64,000 bases of DNA from JBLMYQ01 sp050260055. Lineage in GTDB: Bacteria > Bacillota > Clostridia > Acetivibrionales > UBA4821. The stretch is taken from NCBI GenBank assembly GCA_050260055.1, contig JBLNBO010000027.1, positions 62,001-126,000 of the forward strand, in the 5' to 3' direction. The position numbers and the translations under genes are program-made. Positions 17,834-25,820 of the stretch are shown in pieces (position 1 is the first letter of the stretch; each line of letters starts with the position of its first letter). The notes under the pieces are model-generated. The model worked only from the letters and a program-made list of their open reading frames with translations. It had not been told where the DNA came from and made no database searches.

Positions 17834-19570
17834 ATGCTTGCACGTCTTTTAATTCAAAATGTAGCACTTATTGATAAGATTGAAATTGAATTTGGACAAG
17901 GACTTAACATACTTACAGGCGAAACTGGTGCAGGTAAGTCAATTGTCATTGATGCGATAACTGCAGTAATTGGCGGAAGGATATCTAAAGATATAATACG
18001 CAGCGGAGAAGACAGAGCTGTTATTGAAGCATTGTTTATAATTAATAACGAAAATAAGATAAAAAAATTAGTTGAGGATGGTTTTGAAATAGATGATAAT
18101 TCAGTTCTTCTTGTAAGGGAATTATATGCAAATGGCAAAAACGTATGCAGGGTTAACGGCAGAATGGTTACTGTTTCAATGCTAAAGTTGGTAGGGGAAG
18201 AATTGATTGATATACATGGACAAAATGAAAATCAATCTCTTTTAGAAGCAAATAAGCATATTGACTTCCTGGATGATTTTATTGGACAGGAAATATATAA
18301 TGTTAAGAATGAATATCTAGATAAATTAGATTTATTTAAAGAACTTATAGCTGAACTTGGTGAATTATCAGGCAGTCCTGATGAAATTGCACGGAAAACT
18401 GATGTGTTAAAATTTCAAATTGAAGAAATCGCATCAGCAAACCTTAAGGATGGAGAAGAAGGGGAGCTAAATGAACAGAGGCTTAAGCTTGCTAATTCAG
18501 AGAAAATAAACATAAACCTGTCAAATTCTTACGAAAGTCTTGCTGGTAACGGAATTAATGGATATTCAGTATTATCATTACTGAATAATTCTTTACGCGA
18601 TTTAAGACAAATCTCAGAGTATGATGAAAAGTACAGCCATGCGTCAAATTCATTAACCGATATAGCCTACAACCTAGAGGAGATTTCAAGAGACATTAGA
18701 ATATGGAGAGATGAAATCGAATCTAATCCTGAGAAGCTTGCACATATTGAAGAACGATTAGACATAATTTCAAAACTGAAAAGGAAATACGGAAAAAACG
18801 TAAACGATATTATCGGTTATAACCAGATTCTGCAAGACGAACTTGAATCCTATTCGAATATTGAAGAACGTTTTAATCAATTAAATGAAAAAATAGGTTT
18901 GCTAAATAAGGAACTATATGATATTGCTATTCGAATATCAAATATTAGAAAAGAAAAAGCCAATATACTTTCGGAAAATATAGTATATGAGCTAAAAGAT
19001 TTAGAGATGAAGAATACAAGATTTATTGTAAAAATAGATTTCAATGATTCATTAGATGCTGATGGATTATATAAATTTGATAAGAATGGGCTAGACAATG
19101 TCGAGTTTTATATATCACCAAATCTGGGAGAAGAATTAAAGCCACTGAGAAAAATTGCATCAGGCGGCGAGATGTCTAGAATAATGCTTGCTATAAAAAC
19201 TATACTTGCAAAGGTAGATAACAAGTCGACATTAATATTTGACGAAATCGATTCGGGAATAAGCGGTAAGGCAGCTTATTCGGTTGCCGAAAAATTGGCA
19301 TACATTTCAAAAGATCATCAAGTAATTTGCGTAACACACCTTGCTCAAATTGCATCTATGGCAGATTCACATTATGTAATAGAGAAGAGAGTACATTTAG
19401 ACAAAACTAAAACAAGTCTAAGACTTATACCTGAAGAAGAGAGAGATGAGGAGATAGCTAAAATTGCGGGAACCTCTAATATTACTGAAACAACACTGAT
19501 GCACGCACGAGAAATTTTAGACACTTCAGCAAAAGCGAAAGAAAGTATTAGAAAAGAGAGCAGCTGCTAG
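17834..19570 (+). CDS. recN: DNA repair protein RecN
   Basis: A 578-residue SMC-like ATPase of typical length. It has N-terminal Walker A GETGAGKS near residue 30, a Q-loop GQNENQSLL, two coiled-coil arms in the centre, then the signature ASGGEMSRIMLAIK and Walker B LIFDEIDSGISG. RecN is recruited early to double-strand breaks and tethers DNA ends for RecA. It starts after GGAAGGATAGGAT, 18 bases past nadK. The usual downstream spoIVB and spo0A genes are absent; asnB follows instead. Confidence 0.97.
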   Translation: MLARLLIQNVALIDKIEIEFGQGLNILTGETGAGKSIVIDAITAVIGGRISKDIIRSGEDRAVIEALFIINNENKIKKLVEDGFEIDDNSVLLVRELYANGKNVCRVNGRMVTVSMLKLVGEELIDIHGQNENQSLLEANKHIDFLDDFIGQEIYNVKNEYLDKLDLFKELIAELGELSGSPDEIARKTDVLKFQIEEIASANLKDGEEGELNEQRLKLANSEKININLSNSYESLAGNGINGYSVLSLLNNSLRDLRQISEYDEKYSHASNSLTDIAYNLEEISRDIRIWRDEIESNPEKLAHIEERLDIISKLKRKYGKNVNDIIGYNQILQDELESYSNIEERFNQLNEKIGLLNKELYDIAIRISNIRKEKANILSENIVYELKDLEMKNTRFIVKIDFNDSLDADGLYKFDKNGLDNVEFYISPNLGEELKPLRKIASGGEMSRIMLAIKTILAKVDNKSTLIFDEIDSGISGKAAYSVAEKLAYISKDHQVICVTHLAQIASMADSHYVIEKRVHLDKTKTSLRLIPEEERDEEIAKIAGTSNITETTLMHAREILDTSAKAKESIRKESSC

Positions 19571-19648
19571 CAAACAACAGCCGTTTCAAGTAAAATATCC
19601 ACAAATAGTTAACAGTAAATATATTATGTAAACTTCATGGATGTTATC

Positions 19649-19678
19649 ATATTATAAATCAATGCATATTTATAATAT
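19649..19678. promoter_or_regulatory. Inverted repeat upstream of asnB, possible operator
   Basis: A perfect 11-bp inverted repeat (ATATTATAAAT at 19649-19659, its complement at 19668-19678) separated by 8 bases, 25 bases before the asnB start. Such symmetry could bind a dimeric regulator and overlaps AT-rich promoter-like sequence. No T-box structure was seen. Confidence 0.35.
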
Positions 19679-19702
19679 GAACATTTTAATGGAGTGGATA
19701 AT

Positions 19703-21550
19703 ATGTGTGGAATTGCAGGATGGATTGATTGGGAAACAAATTTAAAAAATCAAGAAGAAATTATGCTGAAAATGACAAGACTGCTTGCTAATAGAGGACC
19801 TGATGCGGAAGGAATATGGGCCTCGGATTATGCACTTATCGGACATAGGCGGCTTAGCGTTGTTGACCCTGAAGGTGGAAGCCAGCCAATGATAAGGGAA
19901 TCATACAACAATAAATATGTTATAACTTACAATGGAGAGCTGTACAACACGCAGGAACTTAGAGATGAACTGATATTAAAAGGTTATAAATTTTCATCAA
20001 ATTCAGATACTGAGGTACTTTTATTTTCATATATAGAATGGAAAGAGGAATGCGTTTATAAATTAAATGGAATATATGCTTTTGGTATCTGGGACACAAA
20101 AGAACAAACGCTATTTCTAGCGCGGGATAGGGCTGGCGTAAAACCGCTGTTTTACAGCGATTTAAAAAATGGTCTTATTTTTGCATCGGAAATAAAATCA
20201 CTGCTTGCACATCCTGGTGTGGAAACCGAAGTTGATTTAACTGGGATATGTGAGCTGTTTTTAATTGGCCCTGCAAGAAGCCCGGGGTGTGGAGTTTTTA
20301 AAGATATTTATGAGTTAAAGCCTGGATATTCAATGATATATTCCAGGGAACGAGGAAAAAGAATTTCGAAGTATTGGGATTTGACAAGTTCGCATCATGA
20401 AGATGATATTACAACTACAGTTATAACACTAAGAGAGCTGCTCAAAAACTCTATAACCAGACAATTAACAGCCGATGTGCCTGTTTGTACATTCCTTTCA
20501 GGAGGCCTGGATTCAAGCGCGATTACTGCTATAGCGGCAAAAGAGTTTAACAATAATGGAGTTCAGCTGCATACTTTTTCAATAGATTATAAGGATAATA
20601 GAAAGTTTTTTACTCCAAACTCTTTTGAACCGAATTCAGATGAAGATTTCATTGAGATTGTATCGAAAGATTATGCTACTTACCATCATTATATTACAAT
20701 TGATACGCCCCAATTAGTTGAAGCATTGGATGATGCACTGTATGCAAGAGATTTGCCTGGGATGGCTGATATCGATTCGTCACTGTATTTGTTCTGCAAA
20801 GAAGTAAAAAAACATGCTACTGTTGCATTATCTGGAGAATGTGCAGATGAGATATTCGGAGGTTATCCGTGGTTTACCAAGGATGAATTAATAAATTCAG
20901 ATACTTTTCCGTGGTCTAGAAATATAAGTTTAAGAAAAAATATAATGATTCCATACCTAAGGGAAAAGATTAATGCGGAAGAATATATTGATGCAAGATA
21001 CAAAGAGACGTTAGCAGATGTTCCTACGATAGAGGGGGAGGAGCTTGGAGAGGCAAGAATTCGGCAAATATTCTACCTCAATCTTAAATGGTTTATGACT
21101 ACTCTGCTTGATAGGAAGGATAGAATGAGCATGGCAACCGGCTTAGAAGTCAGAGTTCCATTTTGTGATCATAGATTAATGGAATATGTTTGGAGCATTC
21201 CTTGGAAAGTAAAATACTTGAACAATAGAGAGAAGGGCTTATTGCGGCAATCTTTGAAAGGCATTTTGCCTGACAGTATTATTGAACGTAAGAAAAGTCC
21301 CTATCCTAAAACACACAATCCATCATACTATAATGCAGTAAAACAGACCTTAAAAGTAATACTTAATAATCCGAGTATGCCGGTGCATTCTTTGGTTGAT
21401 TCAAGATTCCTATTAAATATGATAAACAACGATGTTGCAAATATAGATAATCCATGGTTCGGACAATTAATGAATGTCCCTCAGCTATATGCCTATATTA
21501 TTCAAATTAATCAATGGTTGTTGAAATATAAAGTAAAGGTTACCATCTAA
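19703..21550 (+). CDS. asnB: Asparagine synthase (glutamine-hydrolysing)
   Basis: A 615-residue two-domain enzyme making asparagine from aspartate, ATP and glutamine. I place the start at ATG 19703, 8 bases after GGAG, because the next codon gives the Cys2 nucleophile (MCGIAGW) needed for the class II glutaminase. The upstream GTG would add three residues and mask it. Motifs include NRGPDAEG, YNGELYN, the PP-loop LSGGLDSS and SGECADEIFGGYPWF of the synthetase half. It follows recN but is separated by about 130 bases, so it is probably independently transcribed. Confidence 0.95.
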   Translation: MCGIAGWIDWETNLKNQEEIMLKMTRLLANRGPDAEGIWASDYALIGHRRLSVVDPEGGSQPMIRESYNNKYVITYNGELYNTQELRDELILKGYKFSSNSDTEVLLFSYIEWKEECVYKLNGIYAFGIWDTKEQTLFLARDRAGVKPLFYSDLKNGLIFASEIKSLLAHPGVETEVDLTGICELFLIGPARSPGCGVFKDIYELKPGYSMIYSRERGKRISKYWDLTSSHHEDDITTTVITLRELLKNSITRQLTADVPVCTFLSGGLDSSAITAIAAKEFNNNGVQLHTFSIDYKDNRKFFTPNSFEPNSDEDFIEIVSKDYATYHHYITIDTPQLVEALDDALYARDLPGMADIDSSLYLFCKEVKKHATVALSGECADEIFGGYPWFTKDELINSDTFPWSRNISLRKNIMIPYLREKINAEEYIDARYKETLADVPTIEGEELGEARIRQIFYLNLKWFMTTLLDRKDRMSMATGLEVRVPFCDHRLMEYVWSIPWKVKYLNNREKGLLRQSLKGILPDSIIERKKSPYPKTHNPSYYNAVKQTLKVILNNPSMPVHSLVDSRFLLNMINNDVANIDNPWFGQLMNVPQLYAYIIQINQWLLKYKVKVTI

Positions 21551-21639
21551 ATGATGATTTATAATAAAAAGTATAGTATAATAAAAAGGACAATAAATTT
21601 TAAATAATGAGGGTTAATTAAGAAGGAAGGTAATTAATC

Positions 21640-22155
21640 ATGAAAAGATTCGCCAAATATATTATTATAATGTTATTAGCTTCATTTTCATTATTCATAA
21701 GCGGCTGCAGTGTACCTTATGAAGGTATGAAAGAAGCAAATGATAATAAGTATGAACGTGAAAGAAAGGCAGATGTAAAAAATCCATTTGAGAGCGGATT
21801 TACAACAAGTTTAAAGCCATCCCAAAAGCCATTAACAGATTTCCAAGAAGTTGCGGATTATATTAAAGCCCATGGCAGATTGCCAAGTAATTTCATTACA
21901 AAATCGCAGGCCCGAAAATTAGGATGGATTCCATCTAAAGGAAACTTATACATAGTTGCCCCAGGAAAAAGTATTGGTGGAGATATCTTTACAAATAGAG
22001 AAAAAACCCTGCCTGCAAAACCTGGAAGAATTTGGAGAGAAGCTGATATTGATTATAAATATGGGACCAGAAATGCAAAAAGAATATTATATTCAAATGA
22101 TGGATTAATCTATAAAACCGCAGACCACTATAAAACATTTAAAAGAATATATTGA
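21640..22155 (+). CDS. Barnase-like ribonuclease, predicted lipoprotein
   Basis: A 171-residue protein. Residues 1-22 are a signal peptide ending ISGC with lipidation Cys23. After a polar linker, residues about 65-171 match the barnase fold. By eye the alignment to barnase is gapless over the catalytic part, with Lys88, Glu134, Arg144, Arg148 and His163 at the positions of barnase K27, E73, R83, R87 and H102, so it should cleave RNA. Anchoring by lipid is unusual compared with freely secreted barnase. A barstar gene follows 29 bases downstream to protect the cytosol before export. GAAGGAAGG precedes the start. Confidence 0.93.
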   Translation: MKRFAKYIIIMLLASFSLFISGCSVPYEGMKEANDNKYERERKADVKNPFESGFTTSLKPSQKPLTDFQEVADYIKAHGRLPSNFITKSQARKLGWIPSKGNLYIVAPGKSIGGDIFTNREKTLPAKPGRIWREADIDYKYGTRNAKRILYSNDGLIYKTADHYKTFKRIY

Positions 22156-22184
22156 TTTACATATGAAATAGGGAGAAAAATATA

Positions 22185-22457
22185 ATGAGAAATATTATAC
22201 TCGATGGAAATAAAATTACAAGTAAACAAAGTCTTCATAGTATGCTAAAATCAGAGCTTAAGCTTCCTGATTATTATGGCGAAAATCTCGACGCGCTGTG
22301 GGACGTTTTAAGCGAAGAAATAGAAGAGCCCCTTATGATTACATGGCAAGATTTTCACAAATCTAAAGAATATTTAGGAGAATATGCTGACAGGGTTATT
22401 GAATTATTCGAAGATGCCAAAAATGAATTTGAGGGATTTGAATTTGAAATAAAATAA
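22185..22457 (+). CDS. Barstar family ribonuclease inhibitor
   Basis: A 90-residue cytosolic protein matching barstar: LPDYYGENLDALWD holds Asp36 and Asp40, equivalent to barstar D35 and D39, which plug the barnase active site. Barstar E76 is replaced by Asp77 here. The start follows GGGAG. Immediately downstream of the barnase-like gene, it is the expected immunity partner, probably co-transcribed so that inhibitor is made along with the RNase. Its C-terminus (FEFEIK) reaches the last strand of the fold, so it is full length. Confidence 0.94.
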   Translation: MRNIILDGNKITSKQSLHSMLKSELKLPDYYGENLDALWDVLSEEIEEPLMITWQDFHKSKEYLGEYADRVIELFEDAKNEFEGFEFEIK

Positions 22458-22459
22458 GG

Positions 22460-22507
22460 TAAAATAAAAAAACATGTAATAAAAAGTTGTATGTTTTTTA
22501 TTTTAAT
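22460..22507 (+). terminator. Terminator of the barnase-barstar operon
   Basis: An A/T-rich inverted repeat (about 22460-22475 with 22491-22506) begins right after the barstar stop and ends in T-rich sequence. Confidence 0.6.
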
Positions 22508-22590
22508 AGAATAATAAATGATAACATATTGTTATAAGTAAAAAACCTAAAAGGTAGTTATTTGAAAGAAAGTGGGTAGGCAATTACATA

Positions 22591-22630
22591 CTTATCTATT
22601 CTGTAAAGAAAACTTTTTAGAATAGATAAG
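22591..22630. repeat. Perfect 12-bp inverted repeat of unknown role
   Basis: CTTATCTATTCT (22591-22602) and its exact complement (22619-22630) flank a 16-base A/T spacer. There is no T run on either strand, so it is not a standard terminator. It lies next to a real terminator, between convergent genes, 530 bases from a tyrosine recombinase promoter. Confidence 0.6.
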
Positions 22631-22638
22631 GCATAAAA

Positions 22639-22668
22639 ATAGAGTAGAGTCAAAAAAGCTCTACTCTA
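22639..22668 (-). terminator. Terminator of the 102-residue unknown gene
   Basis: A 10-bp stem (TAGAGTAGAG complement pair, 22640-22649 with 22659-22668) is followed on the minus strand by TTTTTATG. Confidence 0.75.
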
Positions 22669-22713
22669 AGGATATATACCTAATTCTAATTTTTCGTCTG
22701 GTACAGTTTCTTT

Positions 22714-23022
22714 TTAAAAGTTTATCCATGTTGGATCAATTCCAATAATGGATAATACTTTTTTTCGTTTAGGTATAATATCAAATTCAATTAGGTTCAT
22801 AAGAATTTCCGTATCAAGCATAAGACTTTTTTTAGGCATTGCATTAAGTTCTTCAGTACTAATGCAACTTGGGCTTGCAAGCCTAATAATAAAAATTCCG
22901 TTTTGTATTCCATATCCTATAGCTTCTGCAGCAATTGGAATAACTATTTGCCGTATTTCGCCTGTGATGATTAAATCAATTGGACAGGAATCATGCCAAT
23001 ACCTAAGTTCTTTATTCGTCAT
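22714..23022 (-). CDS. Small protein of unknown function
   Basis: A 102-residue soluble protein with a strong ribosome site (GGAGGGG, 7 bases before ATG) and its own terminator, so I take it as real in preference to the overlapping opposite frame. Central hydrophobic stretches (DLIITGEIRQIVIPIAAEAIGYG, split here from IFIIRL) look like buried beta/alpha elements, not a membrane helix. The C-terminus ends GIDPTWINF. I do not recognise the family. It is divergent from the recombinase gene, sharing a 200-base promoter region. Confidence 0.7.
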   Translation of the reverse strand: MTNKELRYWHDSCPIDLIITGEIRQIVIPIAAEAIGYGIQNGIFIIRLASPSCISTEELNAMPKKSLMLDTEILMNLIEFDIIPKRKKVLSIIGIDPTWINF

Positions 23023-23158
23023 ACGCTAACCCCTCCTATCAAATTTATTGATTTAGGTATAAATATTAAAACAATGTTCTCCTTTACAAATTATTGACTA
23101 AGGTATTTATTATTTCTATTAGACACCATTATTACTAATTTATCACCTTTTTATTTCT

Positions 23159-23187
23159 TTGTCAATTTTAGCTATTCATAGTATAAT
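23159..23187 (+). promoter_or_regulatory. Predicted sigma-A promoter of the recombinase gene
   Basis: TTGTCA (23159-23164), exactly 17 bases, then TATAAT (23182-23187), 32 bases before the ATG. This is a near-consensus vegetative promoter. Confidence 0.7.
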
Positions 23188-23219
23188 TTATATAAATAAT
23201 ATATGCTGTGAGGATTTAT

Positions 23220-24287
23220 ATGCCTATTAACAACAATACTAAAAAGCTTGATGAATTAAAGATGCGGTTATTGGAACTTCCTGAATTCTTCTTTAATTTT
23301 GTCCAAAGATATATTAAAAACACCACAGCTCTAAATACCAAGATTGCATACTGCAAAGATGCAAAAAGATTTCTAGAGTTTTTAATGACTTTACCTAAAT
23401 TCAATTCAATAAAAAATATTAAGGATTTCACTATCGAAGATATGAAATCCTTAAATAAAATTGATATTGAAGATTATCTTCTTCATCTTGAAGATTATTC
23501 AGTAAATTATAATACTAGTACCGGTAAAACCGTTGAATTAAGAATACAAAATGATAACCAGGGAAAAATGAGAAAATTATCATCGCTGCGTTCTCTTTTT
23601 GATTACCTTTTTTCCTCGGAATTAATTGATAAAGATGTTACTCAACTTGTACGCATGCCTAAAATTAAAGATAAAATCAAATCCAAACTCTCTGTTGATG
23701 AAGTTGTAGAATTCTTAGATACAATTGAAAAAGGTCTTGGTATGACAAAAAAAGAAAAGTCTTTTCATGAGCAAACTAAAACCCGTGACCTTGCAATTGC
23801 AACAACCCTTTTGGGTACAGGTATACGTGTATCTGAGCTTGTAAACTTGAATATTTCAGACATTAATTTTAAGGAAAATCATTTTAAAGTTACCAGAAAA
23901 GGTCAAAATGAAGAAATCATATTTTGTAATGATGAGGTTATTAAAGCCTTAAAAAATTATTATGAGGAACGCAAATTGATTAAAGGTCTTGATCCAGAAT
24001 ACGAAAACGCATTTTTCCTTTCATCCCAGAAAAGACGGATTGATGAAAAATCAGTCCGTAATATGATTAAAAAATATACTCAAAGATGTGGAATAATCAA
24101 GAATATTACACCTCACGCTTTAAGAAGAACTTTTGGTACTAATCTTTATAACGAAGTCGAAGATGTTTATTTAGTTGCAGAATTGCTTGGCCATAAAAGT
24201 GTTGAAACAACAAAAAGGCACTATGCAGAGCTTAATGTTGAAAGAAAAAGAAAGGCTCTCAAGGAATATAAATTGCGCGATGAGTAA
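23220..24287 (+). CDS. Tyrosine recombinase, XerC/XerD/XerS-like
   Basis: A 355-residue integrase-family protein. I use ATG 23220 with GAGG 6 bases upstream; GTG 23208 overlaps that site. The N-terminal SAM-like core-binding domain covers about residues 20-145. The catalytic domain carries Arg in GTGIRVSEL, HALRR, His in LLGHKSVETTKRH and the nucleophile Tyr in RHYAEL. Length and insertions resemble streptococcal XerS, a single recombinase that resolves chromosome dimers, more than the 295-residue XerC/D. No phage or transposon genes adjoin. It is convergent with spoIVB, separated by one base. Confidence 0.85.
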   Translation: MPINNNTKKLDELKMRLLELPEFFFNFVQRYIKNTTALNTKIAYCKDAKRFLEFLMTLPKFNSIKNIKDFTIEDMKSLNKIDIEDYLLHLEDYSVNYNTSTGKTVELRIQNDNQGKMRKLSSLRSLFDYLFSSELIDKDVTQLVRMPKIKDKIKSKLSVDEVVEFLDTIEKGLGMTKKEKSFHEQTKTRDLAIATTLLGTGIRVSELVNLNISDINFKENHFKVTRKGQNEEIIFCNDEVIKALKNYYEERKLIKGLDPEYENAFFLSSQKRRIDEKSVRNMIKKYTQRCGIIKNITPHALRRTFGTNLYNEVEDVYLVAELLGHKSVETTKRHYAELNVERKRKALKEYKLRDE

Positions 24288-24288
24288 G

Positions 24289-25626
24289 CTAACTTGCAGT
24301 ATCTAATTCATCAGTTTTATTAATTATACTGTCTGCTTTTTGTATCATAGATTCAATAAAAATTCCATAACCTTTAGTAGGGTCATTTATTAATACATGT
24401 GTTACTGCACCTACCAACTTTCCATCCTGTATAATTGGGCTTCCTGACATGCCTTGTACAATACCGCCTGTATAATCAAGCAATCTCTTATCTGTAATTT
24501 TAATAATCATATTTTTTGATGAATCGATATTTTGTCTTATTACTTTTTGAATTTGGATATTATAAAAGCTTATATTATTACCATTAATGCTGGTAATAAT
24601 TTGAGCTGGTCCTTCTTTTATTTCATTTCTAAGGGCTATTGGAATAGCCTTATTATTAGGTACAATCGAAGAATTATTATTTACTCTTCCATAAATACCA
24701 TATTCAGTATTTTTAATGACCTCTCCCTTTCCTTTATTTACCATTAGTATTCCCTTTAATTCTCCTGGATTTCCGCTATATCCTTTTTTTATGGATACAA
24801 TACTTGAAGACAGTATTTCACCATTATTAATAACCATTAGCGTTCCACTGTCGACATCTGTTATTCCATGTCCTAAAGCGCCAAATATACCATTTTCTTT
24901 ATCATAAAATGTTAAGGTTCCTATTCCCGCGGTACTATCTCTTAACCATAAACCAATACGGTATTTCCCATCGCTAGATTTACATGGAGTTACTTTGGCT
25001 TGTATATAAGAGCCTTTTCTCTTGATTAATAATTTTAATGGCTGTCCAGAAGTTTTTTCGATAACTGAAGTTATTTGGGATATATTTTTGATTTCTGTAT
25101 CATTTATTTTTATTATATAATCGCCAACATTTATATTTGAAGAATTATATGGTTCATAATATTCTCCATCAGCACCAAGAATTTTGCTGGTTCCAACTAC
25201 TAAAGCGCCATCGGTATGAATTTTAACGCCAATAGAATTTCCGCATGGAATAAGTTTTTTATTAGACACAACATTAACTTGCATTGATTTAAATGGTATA
25301 AAACCAAATATTTTAAAATTAAGATTTACAGTTGAATCTTGATTTTTATTTGAAAGTAAAGTAAATTGATTCATCATATTAATATTTTTAATACCATTAT
25401 CTATTCTGCTTCCATTTAACCTTAAATCAACCTTTTTATCTTGAGATAGATTAACCAAAAAAGGCATTTTAAGATCGAAAACATATTCTTTCCCATCTAT
25501 AATCAGCAGCTTATTAGGCAGCTCTGACAGAGCCTGTAAATAAACGAATGTAAAGACTACAAACAGCATTAAAATACAAAATATAATAAATTTATTAAAA
25601 TGTCTTTTCCTTTTAAATGTAAGCAC
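24289..25626 (-). CDS. spoIVB: SpoIVB-type peptidase S55 (sporulation signal protease)
   Basis: A 445-residue exported serine protease starting at GTG 25626 after GGAGGG. One N-terminal transmembrane segment (about 13-32) is followed by a beta-rich region, a PDZ domain (about 165-215; VGDYIIKINDTEI, PLKLLIKRKG) and the S55 domain with GHGITDVDSG (His) and QGMSGSPI (Ser). In Bacillus, SpoIVB made in the forespore cuts SpoIVFA to release pro-sigma-K processing. It normally sits between recN and spo0A; here it is about 5 kb from recN, on the other strand, with no spo0A nearby. It could be a paralogue. Confidence 0.92.
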   Translation of the reverse strand: MLTFKRKRHFNKFIIFCILMLFVVFTFVYLQALSELPNKLLIIDGKEYVFDLKMPFLVNLSQDKKVDLRLNGSRIDNGIKNINMMNQFTLLSNKNQDSTVNLNFKIFGFIPFKSMQVNVVSNKKLIPCGNSIGVKIHTDGALVVGTSKILGADGEYYEPYNSSNINVGDYIIKINDTEIKNISQITSVIEKTSGQPLKLLIKRKGSYIQAKVTPCKSSDGKYRIGLWLRDSTAGIGTLTFYDKENGIFGALGHGITDVDSGTLMVINNGEILSSSIVSIKKGYSGNPGELKGILMVNKGKGEVIKNTEYGIYGRVNNNSSIVPNNKAIPIALRNEIKEGPAQIITSINGNNISFYNIQIQKVIRQNIDSSKNMIIKITDKRLLDYTGGIVQGMSGSPIIQDGKLVGAVTHVLINDPTKGYGIFIESMIQKADSIINKTDELDTAS

Positions 25627-25752
25627 AAAAACCCTCCAGTTAACATAATATAATTATTGTAAATAATATAATGTAGATCTAAATAAATTTTTCTATTTTA
25701 TAAGATAACCGTTTAAAATTCCTGCTATCCAGTTAAATTAACTTAAAAAAGG

Positions 25753-25800
25753 CAAAAAAAAAACAAACAAGAACATATTTCATTCCTGTTTGTTTTAGAA
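25753..25800 (-). terminator. Terminator of pnp and its operon
   Basis: On the minus strand a 13-bp near-perfect stem (25783-25796 pairing with 25761-25773) ends in a run of ten or more T residues, 20 bases past the pnp stop. Confidence 0.85.
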
Positions 25801-25820
25801 ATCTTTTATAGGTGTTATTT

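Noticed and set aside
19571..19702. T-box riboswitch upstream of asnB
   Set aside because: The conserved T-box bulge sequence and terminator/antiterminator are not present; only an inverted repeat is seen.
22591..22630. dif-type recombination site for the XerS-like protein
   Set aside because: The 16-base spacer is far larger than the 6-8 bases expected in tyrosine recombinase core sites; kept only as an unexplained repeat.
22748..23029. Rightward 93-residue frame opposite the 102-residue gene
   Set aside because: No ribosome site, while the leftward gene has a strong one and a terminator.
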